DNA of 64,000 nt from Thermoflexus hugenholtzii (GCF_018771565.1 NZ_CP076326.1:2108001-2172000); one strand, 5' to 3'; shown: positions 44,055-53,394, counted from the stretch's first letter. Notes: a model not told the origin generated them from the sequence alone. Numbers and translations: made by a program.

Positions 44055-45425
44055 TCAGACGATCCGGCGGCGCACCTGAGCGCTCACGAAGTCCAGGGCC
44101 ATCACCACCAGGGCGATGCCGATCACCGCCGTGGCCACCTGACGATATGCGCTCAGGCGGATCCACTCGCTCAACCGAAAGCCGATCCCCCCGCCCCCCA
44201 CGAACCCGATGATCGTGGACATGCGGACATTGATGTCCCAGCGGTAAACCGCAAAGGAGATGAACTCCGGCACCACCTGAGGCACCACGGCGTAACGGAT
44301 GACCTGGAGGCGGGTCGCCCCGGTGGCGGTGAGGGCCTCCACCGGCCCCGGATCGATGTGCTCCACCACCTCGGAGAAAAGCTTCCCCAGGGCGGCGATG
44401 GAGTGGACCATCAGGGCCAGCATCCCGGCGAAAGAGCCCAGGCCCACCCAGACCACGAACACGATCCCGAAGATCAGAGGCTCCACGGACCGGACGATGT
44501 TGAAGAAAGCCCGCATCCCGTAATAGATCAGGCGGGTGGGAAGGGAGCCTCCCATCAGGTTGCGCGCAGCCAGGAACGACAAGGGGGCCGCGATGAGCAC
44601 AGCGAAGGTGGTGGCCAGCAGGGCGATGGCCACCGTCTCCCCCATCTTCTCCGCCACCTCCAGCAGGGCCTCGCTGGGCCGCGGGCCTCCGATCACCCGC
44701 ACCGTGTGGATCTCCAGGAAGTGGGTCTGGGACTGGCCGGGGGGCGGCTCGAACCCGGGAGGAACCGCGCGGGGAGCCAGGAAGGCGACTCGAAAGCGTC
44801 CGGCCCCATCCGCCTGCACCGACAGAGGGCGCCCTCCCTGCAGGATCCGCTGGCGCTCGCCGATGGGATTCACCCACCAGAGCTCCAGCGGGACTCCGGG
44901 CGGGAAGCCCTCCCCTTCCAGGGTCAGCGCGTCGCCAGCCTGGGCGCAACCGGCGGAGAGCCGGGCCTCCACCCCCTCGCGAACGGTCACCGGCTGGGGC
45001 GCGCTCCGACACGGGACCTCCACCGGGATCCGGAGCACCTGTCGCTCCGTGGGATAGGTCAGGAGATCGGGTTGGGTCAGGGCGACCAGATAGGGGCGCA
45101 TCTTCTCGAAGCGCACGAAAGGGGCGCGCAGGTCGATCTCCGTGACCTCCCAGCCCACCGCGTAGAGGACGGCCAGCGCGGCCAGGGTGGCGGGCCACAG
45201 ACGGGGCCGCCGGCCGCTGAGCCGCCGCCAGGCGTCATAGATCGTCCCCAGCCCCCACAGCCCCACCCCCAGCCACAGCCCGGGATGCCCGCGCCATCCC
45301 GCCAGCCCGATCAGAGCCAGGGAGACGCCCACCCAGACCGCGGCCATGGATCGCTGACCCAGGGCCTGATAGGCCAGCGCCGGGAGAAGGGCATACCCGC
45401 GCGGAGGACGCCGCTCAGCCGCCAA
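44055..45425 (-). CDS. phnE: PhnE-type ABC permease with an extracytoplasmic insert (second of two)
   Basis: This 456-residue permease has two or three N-terminal helices (about 25-90), an extracytoplasmic stretch with C139 (EVPC) and C160 (SAGC) and an Ig-like unit (ALTLEGEGFPPGVPLELWW; ADGAGRFRVAF), then a PhnE permease core (TVAIALLATTFAVLIAAPLSF; EALTATGATRLQVIRYAVVP). I chose the TTG at 45425 because AGGAGG lies nine bases upstream inside the end of phnC; ATGs at 45470 and 45509 would overlap phnC further. The two permeases share motif order and probably form a heterodimer with PhnC. Confidence 0.85.
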   Translation of the reverse strand: MAAERRPPRGYALLPALAYQALGQRSMAAVWVGVSLALIGLAGWRGHPGLWLGVGLWGLGTIYDAWRRLSGRRPRLWPATLAALAVLYAVGWEVTEIDLRAPFVRFEKMRPYLVALTQPDLLTYPTERQVLRIPVEVPCRSAPQPVTVREGVEARLSAGCAQAGDALTLEGEGFPPGVPLELWWVNPIGERQRILQGGRPLSVQADGAGRFRVAFLAPRAVPPGFEPPPGQSQTHFLEIHTVRVIGGPRPSEALLEVAEKMGETVAIALLATTFAVLIAAPLSFLAARNLMGGSLPTRLIYYGMRAFFNIVRSVEPLIFGIVFVVWVGLGSFAGMLALMVHSIAALGKLFSEVVEHIDPGPVEALTATGATRLQVIRYAVVPQVVPEFISFAVYRWDINVRMSTIIGFVGGGGIGFRLSEWIRLSAYRQVATAVIGIALVVMALDFVSAQVRRRIV

Positions 45426-46173
45426 TGCGCTCGGCCTCCTGACCGTAGATCTCCTTGAACCGGCGGTCATCGATCTCGTCCGGCCGCCCGTCGAAGACCT
45501 TGATCCCATCCTTCAGCCCGATCACCCGGGTCGCGTAACGATGGACCAGATCCAGGAAGTGCAGGCTGCAGAGGACAGTGACGCCGTCCTTCCGGTTCAG
45601 CTCTTCGATGTAGCGGAGGATCGAATGGGCAAGGACGGGATCCAGGCTGGCGACCGGCTCGTCGGCCAGGAGCAGGCGGGGCTCCTGCATCAGGGCGCGG
45701 GCGATGCCGACCCGCTGCTGCTGGCCACCGGAGAGCTCGTCGGCTCGTTTGTCGGCGAGATCCGCCAGCCCCACCCGCTCCAGGGCCCGCATCGCCCGCT
45801 GCACCTCAGAAGGAGGAAAGTAGCCCAGCAGGCTGAGCCAGGGGTTGACATATCCCAGACGGCCTGCGAGGACGTTGGTGAGGACGGTCGCCCGTTTCAC
45901 CAGGTTGAACTGCTGGAAGATCATGCCGATTTGGCGCCGGATCTTCCGCAGCTCCCGGGGGGAGGCGGCGGTGATGTCGATCCCGTTCCAGATCACCCGG
46001 CCGGAGGTGGGCTCGATCAGGCGGTTGATGCAGCGCAGCAGCGTGCTCTTCCCCGCCCCGCTGAGCCCGATGATGGCCACGAACTCCCCATCCTCCACCG
46101 TGAAGCTGACCTCATGCAGCGCCCGCGTCCCATCCGGATAGATCTTGGTCAAACGCTCCACAATCAGCGGCAT
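45415..46173 (-). CDS. phnC: PhnC-type ABC transporter ATPase
   Basis: This 252-residue ATPase energises the phosphonate-type importer. Walker A is GLSGAGKST, the Q-loop [11 protein letters not shown], the signature [17 protein letters not shown], and Walker [14 protein letters not shown]. The order and the [20 protein letters not shown] stretch are typical of PhnC. It lies downstream of phnD, separated by 139 bases that hold a hairpin. Its 3' end overlaps the start of the following permease by 11 bases. Confidence 0.93.
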   Translation of the reverse strand: MPLIVERLTKIYPDGTRALHEVSFTVEDGEFVAIIGLSGAGKSTLLRCINRLIEPTSGRVIWNGIDITAASPRELRKIRRQIGMIFQQFNLVKRATVLTNVLAGRLGYVNPWLSLLGYFPPSEVQRAMRALERVGLADLADKRADELSGGQQQRVGIARALMQEPRLLLADEPVASLDPVLAHSILRYIEELNRKDGVTVLCSLHFLDLVHRYATRVIGLKDGIKVFDGRPDEIDDRRFKEIYGQEAERIGG

Positions 46174-46277
46174 GGGAGGTGCCCCCGGATCTCTCGGGGT
46201 CGGGTCGGGGAGAACATCGGGATTTTCCTCATCGCATGGGCGGAAGAACCCGGCGGAGGGATCCCCGGATCTGACAG

Positions 46278-46305
46278 GCGGGGGACCGGGAGGCCGGTCC
46301 CCCGC
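46278..46305 (-). terminator. Hairpin between phnD and phnC
   Basis: A perfect 12-bp stem (GCGGGGGACCGG with its complement) has a 4-base loop, just after the phnD stop. Such a hairpin commonly raises binding-protein expression relative to the ATPase and permeases by partial termination or message protection. Confidence 0.65.
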
Positions 46306-46312
46306 TTCGGGA

Positions 46313-47221
46313 TCACTTGGCCGGCTTCACCAGATCCTCCAGCTTGTAGCCGGAGGCGCTCAGCTGAGCCCGGAACTCATCGTAGAAGGAGTCGTCCACC
46401 TTCTGCAGGCCCTCGATCTGATAGACCGTCTTCAGGGCCTGCTTGCCCTCCTCCGAGGCCGCGATCTCCAGCAGCGCCTGCCGGATCTTCTCCTTGAGGT
46501 CCGCCGGCAGATCCTTGACCACGCTGACGTTGTCGTTGGGGATCTTCGCCGTGGTGGCCAGCACCACCACCTTCTCCTTCACATCCGGCAGATCCTTCTC
46601 CACCGCGCCCCGGGCGTCCACATAGGTCGCCCCGGCGTCGCAATCCCCATTGTAGACCGCCTTGACCACGTTGGGGTGGGAGCCCGCGTTCACCGTCTCG
46701 GCGAAATCCTTGTCCGGGTCCACCCCGTTGGCCTTGAGCAGGATGCGGGGCATCAGATAGCCGGAGGTGGAGAGGGGATCCACCCAGCACATCACCTTGC
46801 CTTTGAGGTCGGCGAGGCTCTTGATCCCGGAGTCCGCCCGCACAATGATCTGCCCGGTGTAGTAGGTCTGGTTGAAGCGGACGGTGGCCAGGATCACCTC
46901 CACGCCGTATTTCTCGTGGGCCAGGAGGTAGCTTAAGGTGTTCAGCCATCCGATCTGGGCCTGGCTGGCCCCCATGGCCTCCACCGCAGCGGCGAAGCTG
47001 CTGGCCAGGTTGATCTTGACTTTCATGTTTAGCTTTTTGCTCAACAGCTCGGCCAGTTGCTCGCCCCCCCGCTTGATCTCCTCAGACTCCCCGGAGGGGA
47101 CGAAGACCATCACCAGGGGGTTCTGCTCGCTGCCCAGAGGAGGCTTCTGAGGCGCGCAGGCCCCCAGGGCCAGGCCGAGGAACAGAACGCCGAGGGTCGC
47201 CACTCCCATCAGGCGTTTCAT
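46313..47221 (-). CDS. phnD: PhnD-type phosphonate/phosphite-binding lipoprotein
   Basis: This 302-residue solute-binding protein has a lipobox (LALGACAP). Family motifs are QIGWLNTLSYLLAHEKYGVE, YYTGQIIVRADSGI and the helix-capping segment WVDPLSTSGYLMPR that binds the phosphonate group. GAGSHPNVVKAVYNGDCDAG-like text follows. PhnD, PtxB and HtxB relatives bind phosphonates, phosphite or hypophosphite; the sequence alone does not separate them. The ATG at 47221 follows GGAAGGAGG and a consensus promoter. No phosphonate-degrading enzyme is encoded nearby. Confidence 0.9.
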   Translation of the reverse strand: MKRLMGVATLGVLFLGLALGACAPQKPPLGSEQNPLVMVFVPSGESEEIKRGGEQLAELLSKKLNMKVKINLASSFAAAVEAMGASQAQIGWLNTLSYLLAHEKYGVEVILATVRFNQTYYTGQIIVRADSGIKSLADLKGKVMCWVDPLSTSGYLMPRILLKANGVDPDKDFAETVNAGSHPNVVKAVYNGDCDAGATYVDARGAVEKDLPDVKEKVVVLATTAKIPNDNVSVVKDLPADLKEKIRQALLEIAASEEGKQALKTVYQIEGLQKVDDSFYDEFRAQLSASGYKLEDLVKPAK

Positions 47222-47262
47222 TGGAGAACCTCCTTCCTCGGATTTCGCGAACGCTCAGATCC

Positions 47263-47291
47263 ATCTTAGGGGGGGAGGAAGGGGATGTCAA
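47263..47291 (-). promoter_or_regulatory. Promoter of the phnDCEE operon
   Basis: On the minus strand TTGACA (47291-47286) and TAAGAT (47268-47263) are separated by 17 bases, identical in both hexamers to the suf promoters. It lies 42 bases upstream of phnD. Confidence 0.85.
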
Positions 47292-47328
47292 ACACTATGG
47301 ATTTCCAGCGTCGCGAAGGGGCCGTGGG

Positions 47329-47357
47329 TTGACGCAAACAGGAGGCCCGGTTACAAT
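47329..47357 (+). promoter_or_regulatory. Promoter of rpmB
   Basis: TTGACG at 47329-47334 and TACAAT at 47352-47357 have a 17-base spacer. It drives the short rpmB transcript, with a leader of about 95 bases. Confidence 0.8.
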
Positions 47358-47458
47358 AACCCGCGCGCTAACAGAGGCCTGGGGAGGACGCTTAGGCGAA
47401 CGAGGCGATGGATCAGGAGCGGCAACCTGCCCTCATCCTACGAACCGGGGGAAGCCCC

Positions 47459-47644
47459 ATGGCACGCTGTGAGCTCTGCGGAAAAGGGACGGCTTTCGGC
47501 AACTACGTCAGCCACTCGAATCACGCCGAGCGCCGGCGGTTCATGGCCAACGTTCAGAAGAAGCGGGTCACCCTGAACGGGGTCACACGCCGGATCCACA
47601 TCTGCACCCGCTGCCTGAAGGCCCTCCACAAGGCAAGGGCCTGA
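47459..47644 (+). CDS. rpmB: Ribosomal protein L28
   Basis: This 61-residue large-subunit ribosomal protein has CELCGKG at its N-terminus and CTRC near the C-terminus, so it is the zinc-binding four-cysteine form of L28. GNYVSHSNH and NVQKKRV are the conserved core. The ATG at 47459 is preceded by GGGGGAAG. The gene is monocistronic, with its own promoter and a strong terminator. Confidence 0.95.
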   Translation: MARCELCGKGTAFGNYVSHSNHAERRRFMANVQKKRVTLNGVTRRIHICTRCLKALHKARA

Positions 47645-47663
47645 TCCGCTGGCCTCCTCACGA

Positions 47664-47706
47664 GGGGATGGGGAGCCCGGTGAGGGCTTCCCATCCCCTG
47701 TTTTTT
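47664..47706 (+). terminator. Rho-independent terminator of rpmB
   Basis: A 15-bp stem (GGGGATGGGGAGCCC with GGGCTTCCCATCCCC, one G-T pair) and a 5-base loop are followed by TGTTTTTT. It abuts the stop of the convergent pyruvate kinase gene. Confidence 0.93.
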
Positions 47707-49157
47707 CATGCGGACGTGGAGCCGTTGGACGTGGGAGCCGGCTCGATGCGATGGACTTTCAGGAGGTTCGTATGGCCGGGGCGGCCGAAGGGGACGCCGG
47801 CGGTGATCACCAGGAGATCCCCGGGCTGGGCCAGGCCGCTCTGGAGGGCCGCCTGGCTGGCCGCCCCCAGCATCTCATCGGTGTTCCGCACCGCCGGCAT
47901 CAGGGCAGGCTGCACCCCCCACACCAGGGCCAGCCGCCGCAGGGTGGCCGGGACCGGCGTCACCGCCAGGATGGGCACCGAGGGGCGGTGACGGGCGATC
48001 ATCCGGGCCGTGTAGCCGGACATCGTGGAGGTGACGATGGCCCGGGCCCCGATCTGCTCAGCGATCTCCACCGTCGCCCGGCTGATGGCCTCCGTGACCT
48101 CCGCAGGCTCCCCGATGAGGTCCAGCCACCGGCGGTGAGGCATGGCCTCCTCCGCGATCCGGGCGATGCGCGCCATCATCTGCACCGCCTCCACCGGATA
48201 GGTGCCGGTGGCCGTCTCCGCGGAGAGCATCACCGCATCCGTCCCATCCAGGATGGCGTTGGCCACATCGCTGGCCTCCGCACGGGTCGGACGGGGATGG
48301 CTCACCATGGAGTTGAGCATCTGGGTTGCGGTGATCACCGGCTTGCCCGCCCGGTTGCACAACCGGATGATCCGCTTCTGATGGATGGGCACCTCCTCCG
48401 GAGGGATCTCCACTCCCAGGTCCCCCCGGGCGACCATCACCGCATCCGCCGCCTCCAGGATGGCCTCGATGTTATCCAGAGCCTCCCGTTTCTCGATCTT
48501 GGCGATGATCGGGATTGAGGCCCCCAGCTCCTGCAGGAGGCCTCGCAACGCGCGGACATCCTCCGCGGTGCGCACGAAGGAGAGCGCCAGGTAATCCAAC
48601 CCCTGTTCCACCGCAAACCGCACATCCAGCCGGTCCTTCTCCGTGAGGGCGGGCAGGGTCAGCGGGAGGCCCGGCGCGTTGATCCCCTTATGGGAGCTCA
48701 GCGTTCCCCCACGCACCACCCGACAGACCACGTCCGTCCCGTTCACTTCCTCCACCCGGAACTCCAGCAGCCCGTCGTCCAGAAGGAGGATCTGGCCGGG
48801 CTGCACCAGGGCCACCAGCTCCGGATGGGGGAGATGGACCTCCTGAGGGCTGCCGGGGACCGGACGGGTGGTCAGGGTGATGCGCTGGCCCGGGGCGATG
48901 GAGATGTAACCTCCCTCGATGACGCCGACCCGCCAGCGCGGGCCCTGGAGGTCCCCCAGGATGGCGACGATCGCGCCTTCCTCCTGGGCCACCTGGCGCA
49001 CCAGTGCGATGCGTCGGGCATGGGCGGCGTGGTCGCCGTGGGAGAAATTGATGCGGGCCACGCTCATCCCCGCCCGGATCATCGCCCGCAGGACCTCCGG
49101 ATGATCCGTAGAAGGGCCCAGGGTGCAGACGATTTTGGTGCGTGGTCGCATGGACAT
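47706..49157 (-). CDS. pyk: Pyruvate kinase
   Basis: This 483-residue glycolytic enzyme makes pyruvate and ATP from phosphoenolpyruvate. RTKIVCTLGPS, ARINFSHG, the catalytic MVARGDLGVEIP, and PVITATQMLNSM are all present. The C-terminal allosteric domain has ATGTYPVEA and TSTMSGYTARMI. I chose the ATG at 49157 (GGTGAGGTCC upstream); the next ATG at 49151 is also possible. An in-frame extension to 49310 is not conserved. Its product feeds the por complex of this window. Confidence 0.95.
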   Translation of the reverse strand: MSMRPRTKIVCTLGPSTDHPEVLRAMIRAGMSVARINFSHGDHAAHARRIALVRQVAQEEGAIVAILGDLQGPRWRVGVIEGGYISIAPGQRITLTTRPVPGSPQEVHLPHPELVALVQPGQILLLDDGLLEFRVEEVNGTDVVCRVVRGGTLSSHKGINAPGLPLTLPALTEKDRLDVRFAVEQGLDYLALSFVRTAEDVRALRGLLQELGASIPIIAKIEKREALDNIEAILEAADAVMVARGDLGVEIPPEEVPIHQKRIIRLCNRAGKPVITATQMLNSMVSHPRPTRAEASDVANAILDGTDAVMLSAETATGTYPVEAVQMMARIARIAEEAMPHRRWLDLIGEPAEVTEAISRATVEIAEQIGARAIVTSTMSGYTARMIARHRPSVPILAVTPVPATLRRLALVWGVQPALMPAVRNTDEMLGAASQAALQSGLAQPGDLLVITAGVPFGRPGHTNLLKVHRIEPAPTSNGSTSA

Positions 49158-49317
49158 CGTGGACCTCACCGCTCGGCCTCCATCACCGGGAGCGAATCCG
49201 GTGTCGGGATGATGGATCAACGATCCGGGTGTAAGCTGAAATCCGTTTCGGCCCGGGCTACGGCGACCCCCTCCATTGTAGGTCGAAATCGATCCTCCGG
49301 GCCGAGACACCTATCCG

Positions 49318-49397
49318 GGGTGTGTCCCAATTTTGTCGGGCCTGGCCGCTTTGTAGGACAACTGCTCGCAGTTGTCCTACGATTTTGGGACACACCC
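49318..49397. repeat. 80-bp nested palindromic repeat, copy 2
   Basis: This is the same 80-bp element as at 35468-35547 in the opposite orientation, with two base differences in my alignment. The outer arms are 49318-49328 and 49387-49397. It sits between fabH (which ends at 49485) and pyk, both on the minus strand. The remainder of the 49158-49484 gap shows no gene. Confidence 0.93.
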
Positions 49398-49484
49398 CTT
49401 ATCCGGGGATCGCGGAGGGGAAGCGGTCTCTCCGCGCCCTGCGACGCGGCCGGGGCCATCGCGAGGAAAAGACAACCCCTGCTT

Positions 49485-50618
49485 TTATTCGCCCTCCTGC
49501 CGGAGGAAGCGGCTCAGCCAGGCGTCGAAGCGCCGCCAGAGACGCATCAGGCGGGAGTGCAGCTGGGCCGGCAGGTAGAGGGTGATGCGGCCCAGACGCT
49601 CCAGCCAGGGCGGCCGGGGACGCGCCAGAGGCATCCCCCACCGGACCACGGCGGCGGCCCAGGTCAGGCCGGCGCCGAAGGCCACCATCACGGCGGTGTC
49701 CCCGGATTTCAGGCGCCCCTGCTGCGCGGCCTCGCACAGCGCGATGGGGATGCTGGCGGAGGAAGTGTTTCCGTAACGATCGATGTTCACGAAGAAGCGC
49801 TCCATCGGCAATCCCAGACCCTTCGCCGCGGCCTCGATGATCCGGATGTTGGCCTGATGCGGGATGATCAGATCCACATCCTCCAGGCGCAGCCCGGCCT
49901 GAGCGACCACCTCCCGGGTGGCCTTCTCCATCACCCGAGTGGCGAACCGGAAGACCTCCCGACCGTTCATCCGGACGAAGTGACAGCCGTCCCGCACCAC
50001 CGCCTCCGAGATGGGCATCCGGCTGCCGCCCGCGGGCAGGATCAGGAGCTCCCCCCCGGAGCCGTCCGCCCGGATCATGGAGGCCAGCACGCCGCCGGGG
50101 ATCTCGCTCCCTTTCAGCACCACCGCCCCTGCCCCGTCCCCGAAGAGCACGCACGTGTTGCGATCGCGCCAGTTCACGATGCGGGAGAGGGTCTCGGCCC
50201 CGATGACTAGGGCGATGTCATGGGTCCCGGCCCGGATGGCGGCGGCAGCCATGTGCAGGGCATAAATGAAGCCGGAGCATCCGGCGAGCAGATCGAAGGC
50301 CCCTGCCCTTGAGGCCCCCAAGGCGTCCTGGACCAGGCAGGCGGTCGCCGGGAAGAGGTGCTCGGGGGTCACCGTGGCCACCAGGATCAGGTCCACATCC
50401 CGGGGGTTGATCCCAGCCACCGCCAGCGCCTCCTCGGCGGCGGCGATGGAGAGGGTGGCGGTGCTCTCCTGAGGGCCGGCCACCCGCCGCTCCCGGATCC
50501 CCGTGCGGGTCACGATCCACTCGTCCGAGGTGTCCACAAACTGAGCCAGCTCGTGGTTCGTAACCACCCGCTGGGGGACCGCCATCCCCCAGCCCACGAT
50601 GTGCGCGTAACGGGCCAT
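49485..50618 (-). CDS. fabH: 3-oxoacyl-ACP synthase III (FabH) with a C-terminal extension
   Basis: This 377-residue enzyme starts fatty acid synthesis by condensing acyl-CoA with malonyl-ACP. The catalytic residues are Cys in LAGCSGF, His in IPHQANIRI and Asn in YGNTSSAS. The usual family length is about 320-330. Here about 48 extra residues rich in Arg, Trp and Leu follow the final strand (AAAVVRWGMPLA), ending WLSRFLRQEGE; they could form an amphipathic membrane-contacting helix. The ATG at 50618 follows AGGGGGAGTCGG. fabF lies 49 bases upstream on the same strand. Confidence 0.93.
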   Translation of the reverse strand: MARYAHIVGWGMAVPQRVVTNHELAQFVDTSDEWIVTRTGIRERRVAGPQESTATLSIAAAEEALAVAGINPRDVDLILVATVTPEHLFPATACLVQDALGASRAGAFDLLAGCSGFIYALHMAAAAIRAGTHDIALVIGAETLSRIVNWRDRNTCVLFGDGAGAVVLKGSEIPGGVLASMIRADGSGGELLILPAGGSRMPISEAVVRDGCHFVRMNGREVFRFATRVMEKATREVVAQAGLRLEDVDLIIPHQANIRIIEAAAKGLGLPMERFFVNIDRYGNTSSASIPIALCEAAQQGRLKSGDTAVMVAFGAGLTWAAAVVRWGMPLARPRPPWLERLGRITLYLPAQLHSRLMRLWRRFDAWLSRFLRQEGE

Positions 50619-50667
50619 CCGACTCCCCCTGGTCAGGGATTCCGCGAGGATTCAGAAAGGGGAAGGT

Positions 50668-51915
50668 TCACGACGCGCCATCCTCATAACGCCGGAAGAT
50701 CACGCAGGCGTTGTGGCCTCCGAAGCCGAAGGAGTTCGACATGGCCGTCCGCACCGGCTTGCGTCGCGCCACGTTCGGCACATAATCCAGGTCGCACTCC
50801 GGATCGGGGTGCTCGTAGTTGATCGTGGGCGGGATGACGCCATCGGTGATGGCGCGGATGCAGACGATGGCCTCCACCGCCCCCGCCGCGCCCAACAGGT
50901 GGCCGATCATGGACTTCGTGGAGGAGATCGGCACATCGTAAGCCGCTTCCCCGAAGACCGCCTTGATGGCCTGGGTCTCGCTCTTATCGTTGAGCGGGGT
51001 GCTGGTGCCGTGGGCGTTGATGTAATCGATGTCCCGGGGCGAGAGGCCCGCATCGGCCAGGGCCCGGCGCATGGCCAGAGCCGCTCCCTCCCCGTTCTCC
51101 AGAGGAGCGGTGATGTGATAGGCATCCGCCGAGGTCCCGTAGCCCACCACCTCCGCGTAGATCCGGGCGCCCCGGGCCCGGGCGTGCTCCAGCCGCTCCA
51201 GGATCAGGATCCCCGCTCCCTCCCCCATCACGAAGCCGTCCCGGGTCCGATCGAAGGGACGGGAGGCCCGCTCCGGCTCCTCGTTGCGGGTAGAGATGGC
51301 GCCCATCACGTTGAAAGCGGCCACGGCCACCGGGAGGATGGCCGCCTCCGCGCCGCCGGCGATCACCACGTCGGCATCGCCCCGCCGGATCAGATGCATG
51401 GCCTCGCCGATGGCGTTGGTCCCGCTGGCGCAGGCCGTGACCACGGCCATGTTGGGGCCGCGAAAGCCATAGGCGATGGCGATCAGGCCCGGCGCGGTGT
51501 CCGCCAGCATCATGGGGACCATGAACGGGCTGATCCGGTCCGGCCCCCGGGTCATCAAGGTCTCCACGCCCTGCACCAGGGCCCCGATCCCGCCGATCCC
51601 CGTCCCCAGGATCACCCCCACCCGCTCCCGATCCACATGGGCAGGATCCAGGCGAGCGTCCTGGAGGGCTTGCTGGGTGGCGGCCAGGGCGAACTGGGCG
51701 TAGCGATCCATGCGGCGGGCCTCCTTGCGGCCGAACCACGCCTCCGGGTCGAACCCCTTGACCTCGGCGGCGATACGGGTTTTCATCGCCGAGGCATCAA
51801 AGAGGGTGATCGGACCCACACCCGAGCGCCCGGCCACCACGTTCCGCCAGAACGTCTCCACATCGTTCCCCAGGGGCGTGATCGCCCCCATCCCGGTGAT
51901 CACCACGCGCGTCAT
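50668..51915 (-). CDS. fabF: 3-oxoacyl-ACP synthase II (FabF)
   Basis: This 415-residue condensing enzyme elongates fatty acyl-ACP. The active-site Cys is in [10 protein letters not shown] and the two histidines in [11 protein letters not shown] and [12 protein letters not shown]; the C-terminal glycine-rich [10 protein letters not shown] is intact. The ATG at 51915 ([10 protein letters not shown]) has GAGAGGAGG 12 bases upstream. The frame stays open far upstream to 52614, but only this start matches the family. fabF and fabH form a minus-strand pair; no acpP or fabD/fabG is adjacent. Confidence 0.95.
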   Translation of the reverse strand: MTRVVITGMGAITPLGNDVETFWRNVVAGRSGVGPITLFDASAMKTRIAAEVKGFDPEAWFGRKEARRMDRYAQFALAATQQALQDARLDPAHVDRERVGVILGTGIGGIGALVQGVETLMTRGPDRISPFMVPMMLADTAPGLIAIAYGFRGPNMAVVTACASGTNAIGEAMHLIRRGDADVVIAGGAEAAILPVAVAAFNVMGAISTRNEEPERASRPFDRTRDGFVMGEGAGILILERLEHARARGARIYAEVVGYGTSADAYHITAPLENGEGAALAMRRALADAGLSPRDIDYINAHGTSTPLNDKSETQAIKAVFGEAAYDVPISSTKSMIGHLLGAAGAVEAIVCIRAITDGVIPPTINYEHPDPECDLDYVPNVARRKPVRTAMSNSFGFGGHNACVIFRRYEDGAS

Positions 51916-52139
51916 CTCGAAAAGCCTCCTCTCGATGCCCACTCCTCGCATCTCAAGCCTGAGGACTCCGATCCCCCTTCGATGGGCTTTCATGTCGGAC
52001 AGCGCGCGGGGTGCGAAAAACGACCCCCTCGGCCCCTCCGGAGGGCCTCGCCCCGTCCGCCGGCGTCCGGGCTCCTCGTTGAAAGCCCACAGAAGGAGAG
52101 GGCTTCTTCTGAAAAGAAAACACCTTCCTTCGGGAAATG
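51916..52139. other. Intergenic region upstream of fabF
   Basis: This 224-base gap lies between the ResB-like gene and fabF. It contains a short inverted AAGCCC/GGGCTT pair but no clear promoter or terminator, and I see no gene in it. Confidence 0.4.
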
Positions 52140-53255
52140 TTACGCCGTCGGCGGACCCGGCTCCGCATGCCCGGGCGAGCGGGAGCGACGGGCGAAAGCG
52201 GCAGGGAGGATCTGCAGGGCACCGGCGAGCAGGCCGATCAGGGCCATCGCCCCGCTCAGGACCCACTGGGCGAAGACGAGGGGCGAGAGGAGCACGATCC
52301 GATAGACCGGGCGGGCGGTGAGCGCGAGGGCATAGCCGCCCGGCAGCGCCCGCTCCAGCGTCTCGCCGTCGCGGAGCGATGGAAGCGCCTCCTGCCAGAC
52401 CACCTCGCCGGTCCCTTCCCGGAAAACCGTCAGCGTCCGCGGGAGGCTCAGCCGGAGGATCCAACCGGCCTGGGGGAGGGCGGCGAAGGCCTCGCCTTCC
52501 GGAGAGGGATGCAACAACAGGCTGGAAACCGGTGGGGCGTCCAGGGCGGCGCGCAGCGTCAGCGGCCCTTCCGGCCCGGCCGCCCGGAGCTCCAGCACGG
52601 CGCCCTCGCGCCACGCCAGGGCGATGTAAGGTCCCAGACGTAGAGGACGGTTCGGCGCGAAGGTCAGCCCCCCCACAGGGTTCCCTTGCTCCCAGAGGAC
52701 GATCCGCCCTTCCTCCAGGGTCAGCCAGAACGCTCCGACGGACCGCCCTTCCCCCGGCGCCAGGGAAACCGAGAGCGGAGGCGGAAGGGCCTCGCCGGCG
52801 ATCCCCACAAGGATGGCCCCCAGGAGGGCGGCCGCGCTAAGGGCGGCCCACCGACGCCGGGCCGCGGCCGCCTCCAGGGCGTGGACCAGCAGGCTCAGCC
52901 CCAGGGCGGCCCATGCCAGCCGCCAGCCCGGCGTCTCCCTCAGGGCCCACAGACCCAGGCGCTCCAGCGGATCGAACAGGGCGCCGAAGCGCAGCCGGGC
53001 CCGGGCCACCCAGAGGCCATAGGCCGGATCGCGCGGCTCCGGCGCCTGGGAGGCCAGAAGCATCCAGAGGAGGCCGAGGGCAAGCAGCGCCGCCGGGATG
53101 CCGATCCCCCAGGGGCTGCTCAGCCATCCCCATACGCGGCGCAGAAGATGCCATCCCTCGCGGATCCCATGCGCCCATCCGGGCGAGGGCATCCAGGGGG
53201 GAATCCGGACGCTTCTCCGATTTTCCGCTGATTCTGAAGAAGGATGTTCCCGCAT
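52140..53255 (-). CDS. ResB-like cytochrome c biogenesis membrane protein
   Basis: This protein of about 371 residues has three hydrophobic helices within the first 155 residues ([38 protein letters not shown]; a third near [10 protein letters not shown]). A large extracytoplasmic beta-rich domain and one C-terminal helix ([17 protein letters not shown]) follow. This topology and the first-loop text [21 protein letters not shown] resemble ResB of cytochrome c maturation system II. Sequence similarity is modest, no ResA or CcsA neighbour is present, and the start codon is uncertain (ATG 53255 chosen). It is immediately downstream of tRNA-Thr. Confidence 0.6.
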   Translation of the reverse strand: MREHPSSESAENRRSVRIPPWMPSPGWAHGIREGWHLLRRVWGWLSSPWGIGIPAALLALGLLWMLLASQAPEPRDPAYGLWVARARLRFGALFDPLERLGLWALRETPGWRLAWAALGLSLLVHALEAAAARRRWAALSAAALLGAILVGIAGEALPPPLSVSLAPGEGRSVGAFWLTLEEGRIVLWEQGNPVGGLTFAPNRPLRLGPYIALAWREGAVLELRAAGPEGPLTLRAALDAPPVSSLLLHPSPEGEAFAALPQAGWILRLSLPRTLTVFREGTGEVVWQEALPSLRDGETLERALPGGYALALTARPVYRIVLLSPLVFAQWVLSGAMALIGLLAGALQILPAAFARRSRSPGHAEPGPPTA

Positions 53256-53279
53256 CGAGGGAATCACCGGGGTCTGGAA

Positions 53280-53352
53280 AGCCACCTGCGGGATTCGAAC
53301 CCGCGACCCCCCGCTTACGAGGCGGGTGCTCTACCGGCTGAGCTAAGGTGGC
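53280..53352 (-). tRNA. tRNA-Thr (anticodon CGU)
   Basis: The 73 bases fold as a standard cloverleaf: a 7-bp acceptor stem (GCCACCT/AGGTGGC), a D arm with AGCCGGTA, an anticodon stem CCCGC/GCGGG with loop CTCGTAA (anticodon CGT) and a T arm GCGGG-TTCGAAT-CCCGC. It reads ACG. The 3' CCA is not encoded, and the discriminator base is T. Confidence 0.97.
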
Positions 53353-53365
53353 ATCCGCGACTTCA

Positions 53366-53394
53366 ATTATACGGGAATCCGAGGAGCTCGACAA
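53366..53394 (-). promoter_or_regulatory. Promoter of tRNA-Thr
   Basis: On the minus strand TTGTCG (53394-53389) and a perfect TATAAT (53371-53366) are separated by 17 bases. The -10 box lies 13 bases from the mature 5' end. Confidence 0.85.

Noticed and set aside
50668-52614. fabF read as a 648-residue protein
   Set aside because: The extra N-terminal part has no similarity to any condensing enzyme, is Arg/Gly/Pro-rich and overlaps the ResB-like gene. The internal ATG at 51915 gives a full-length FabF.
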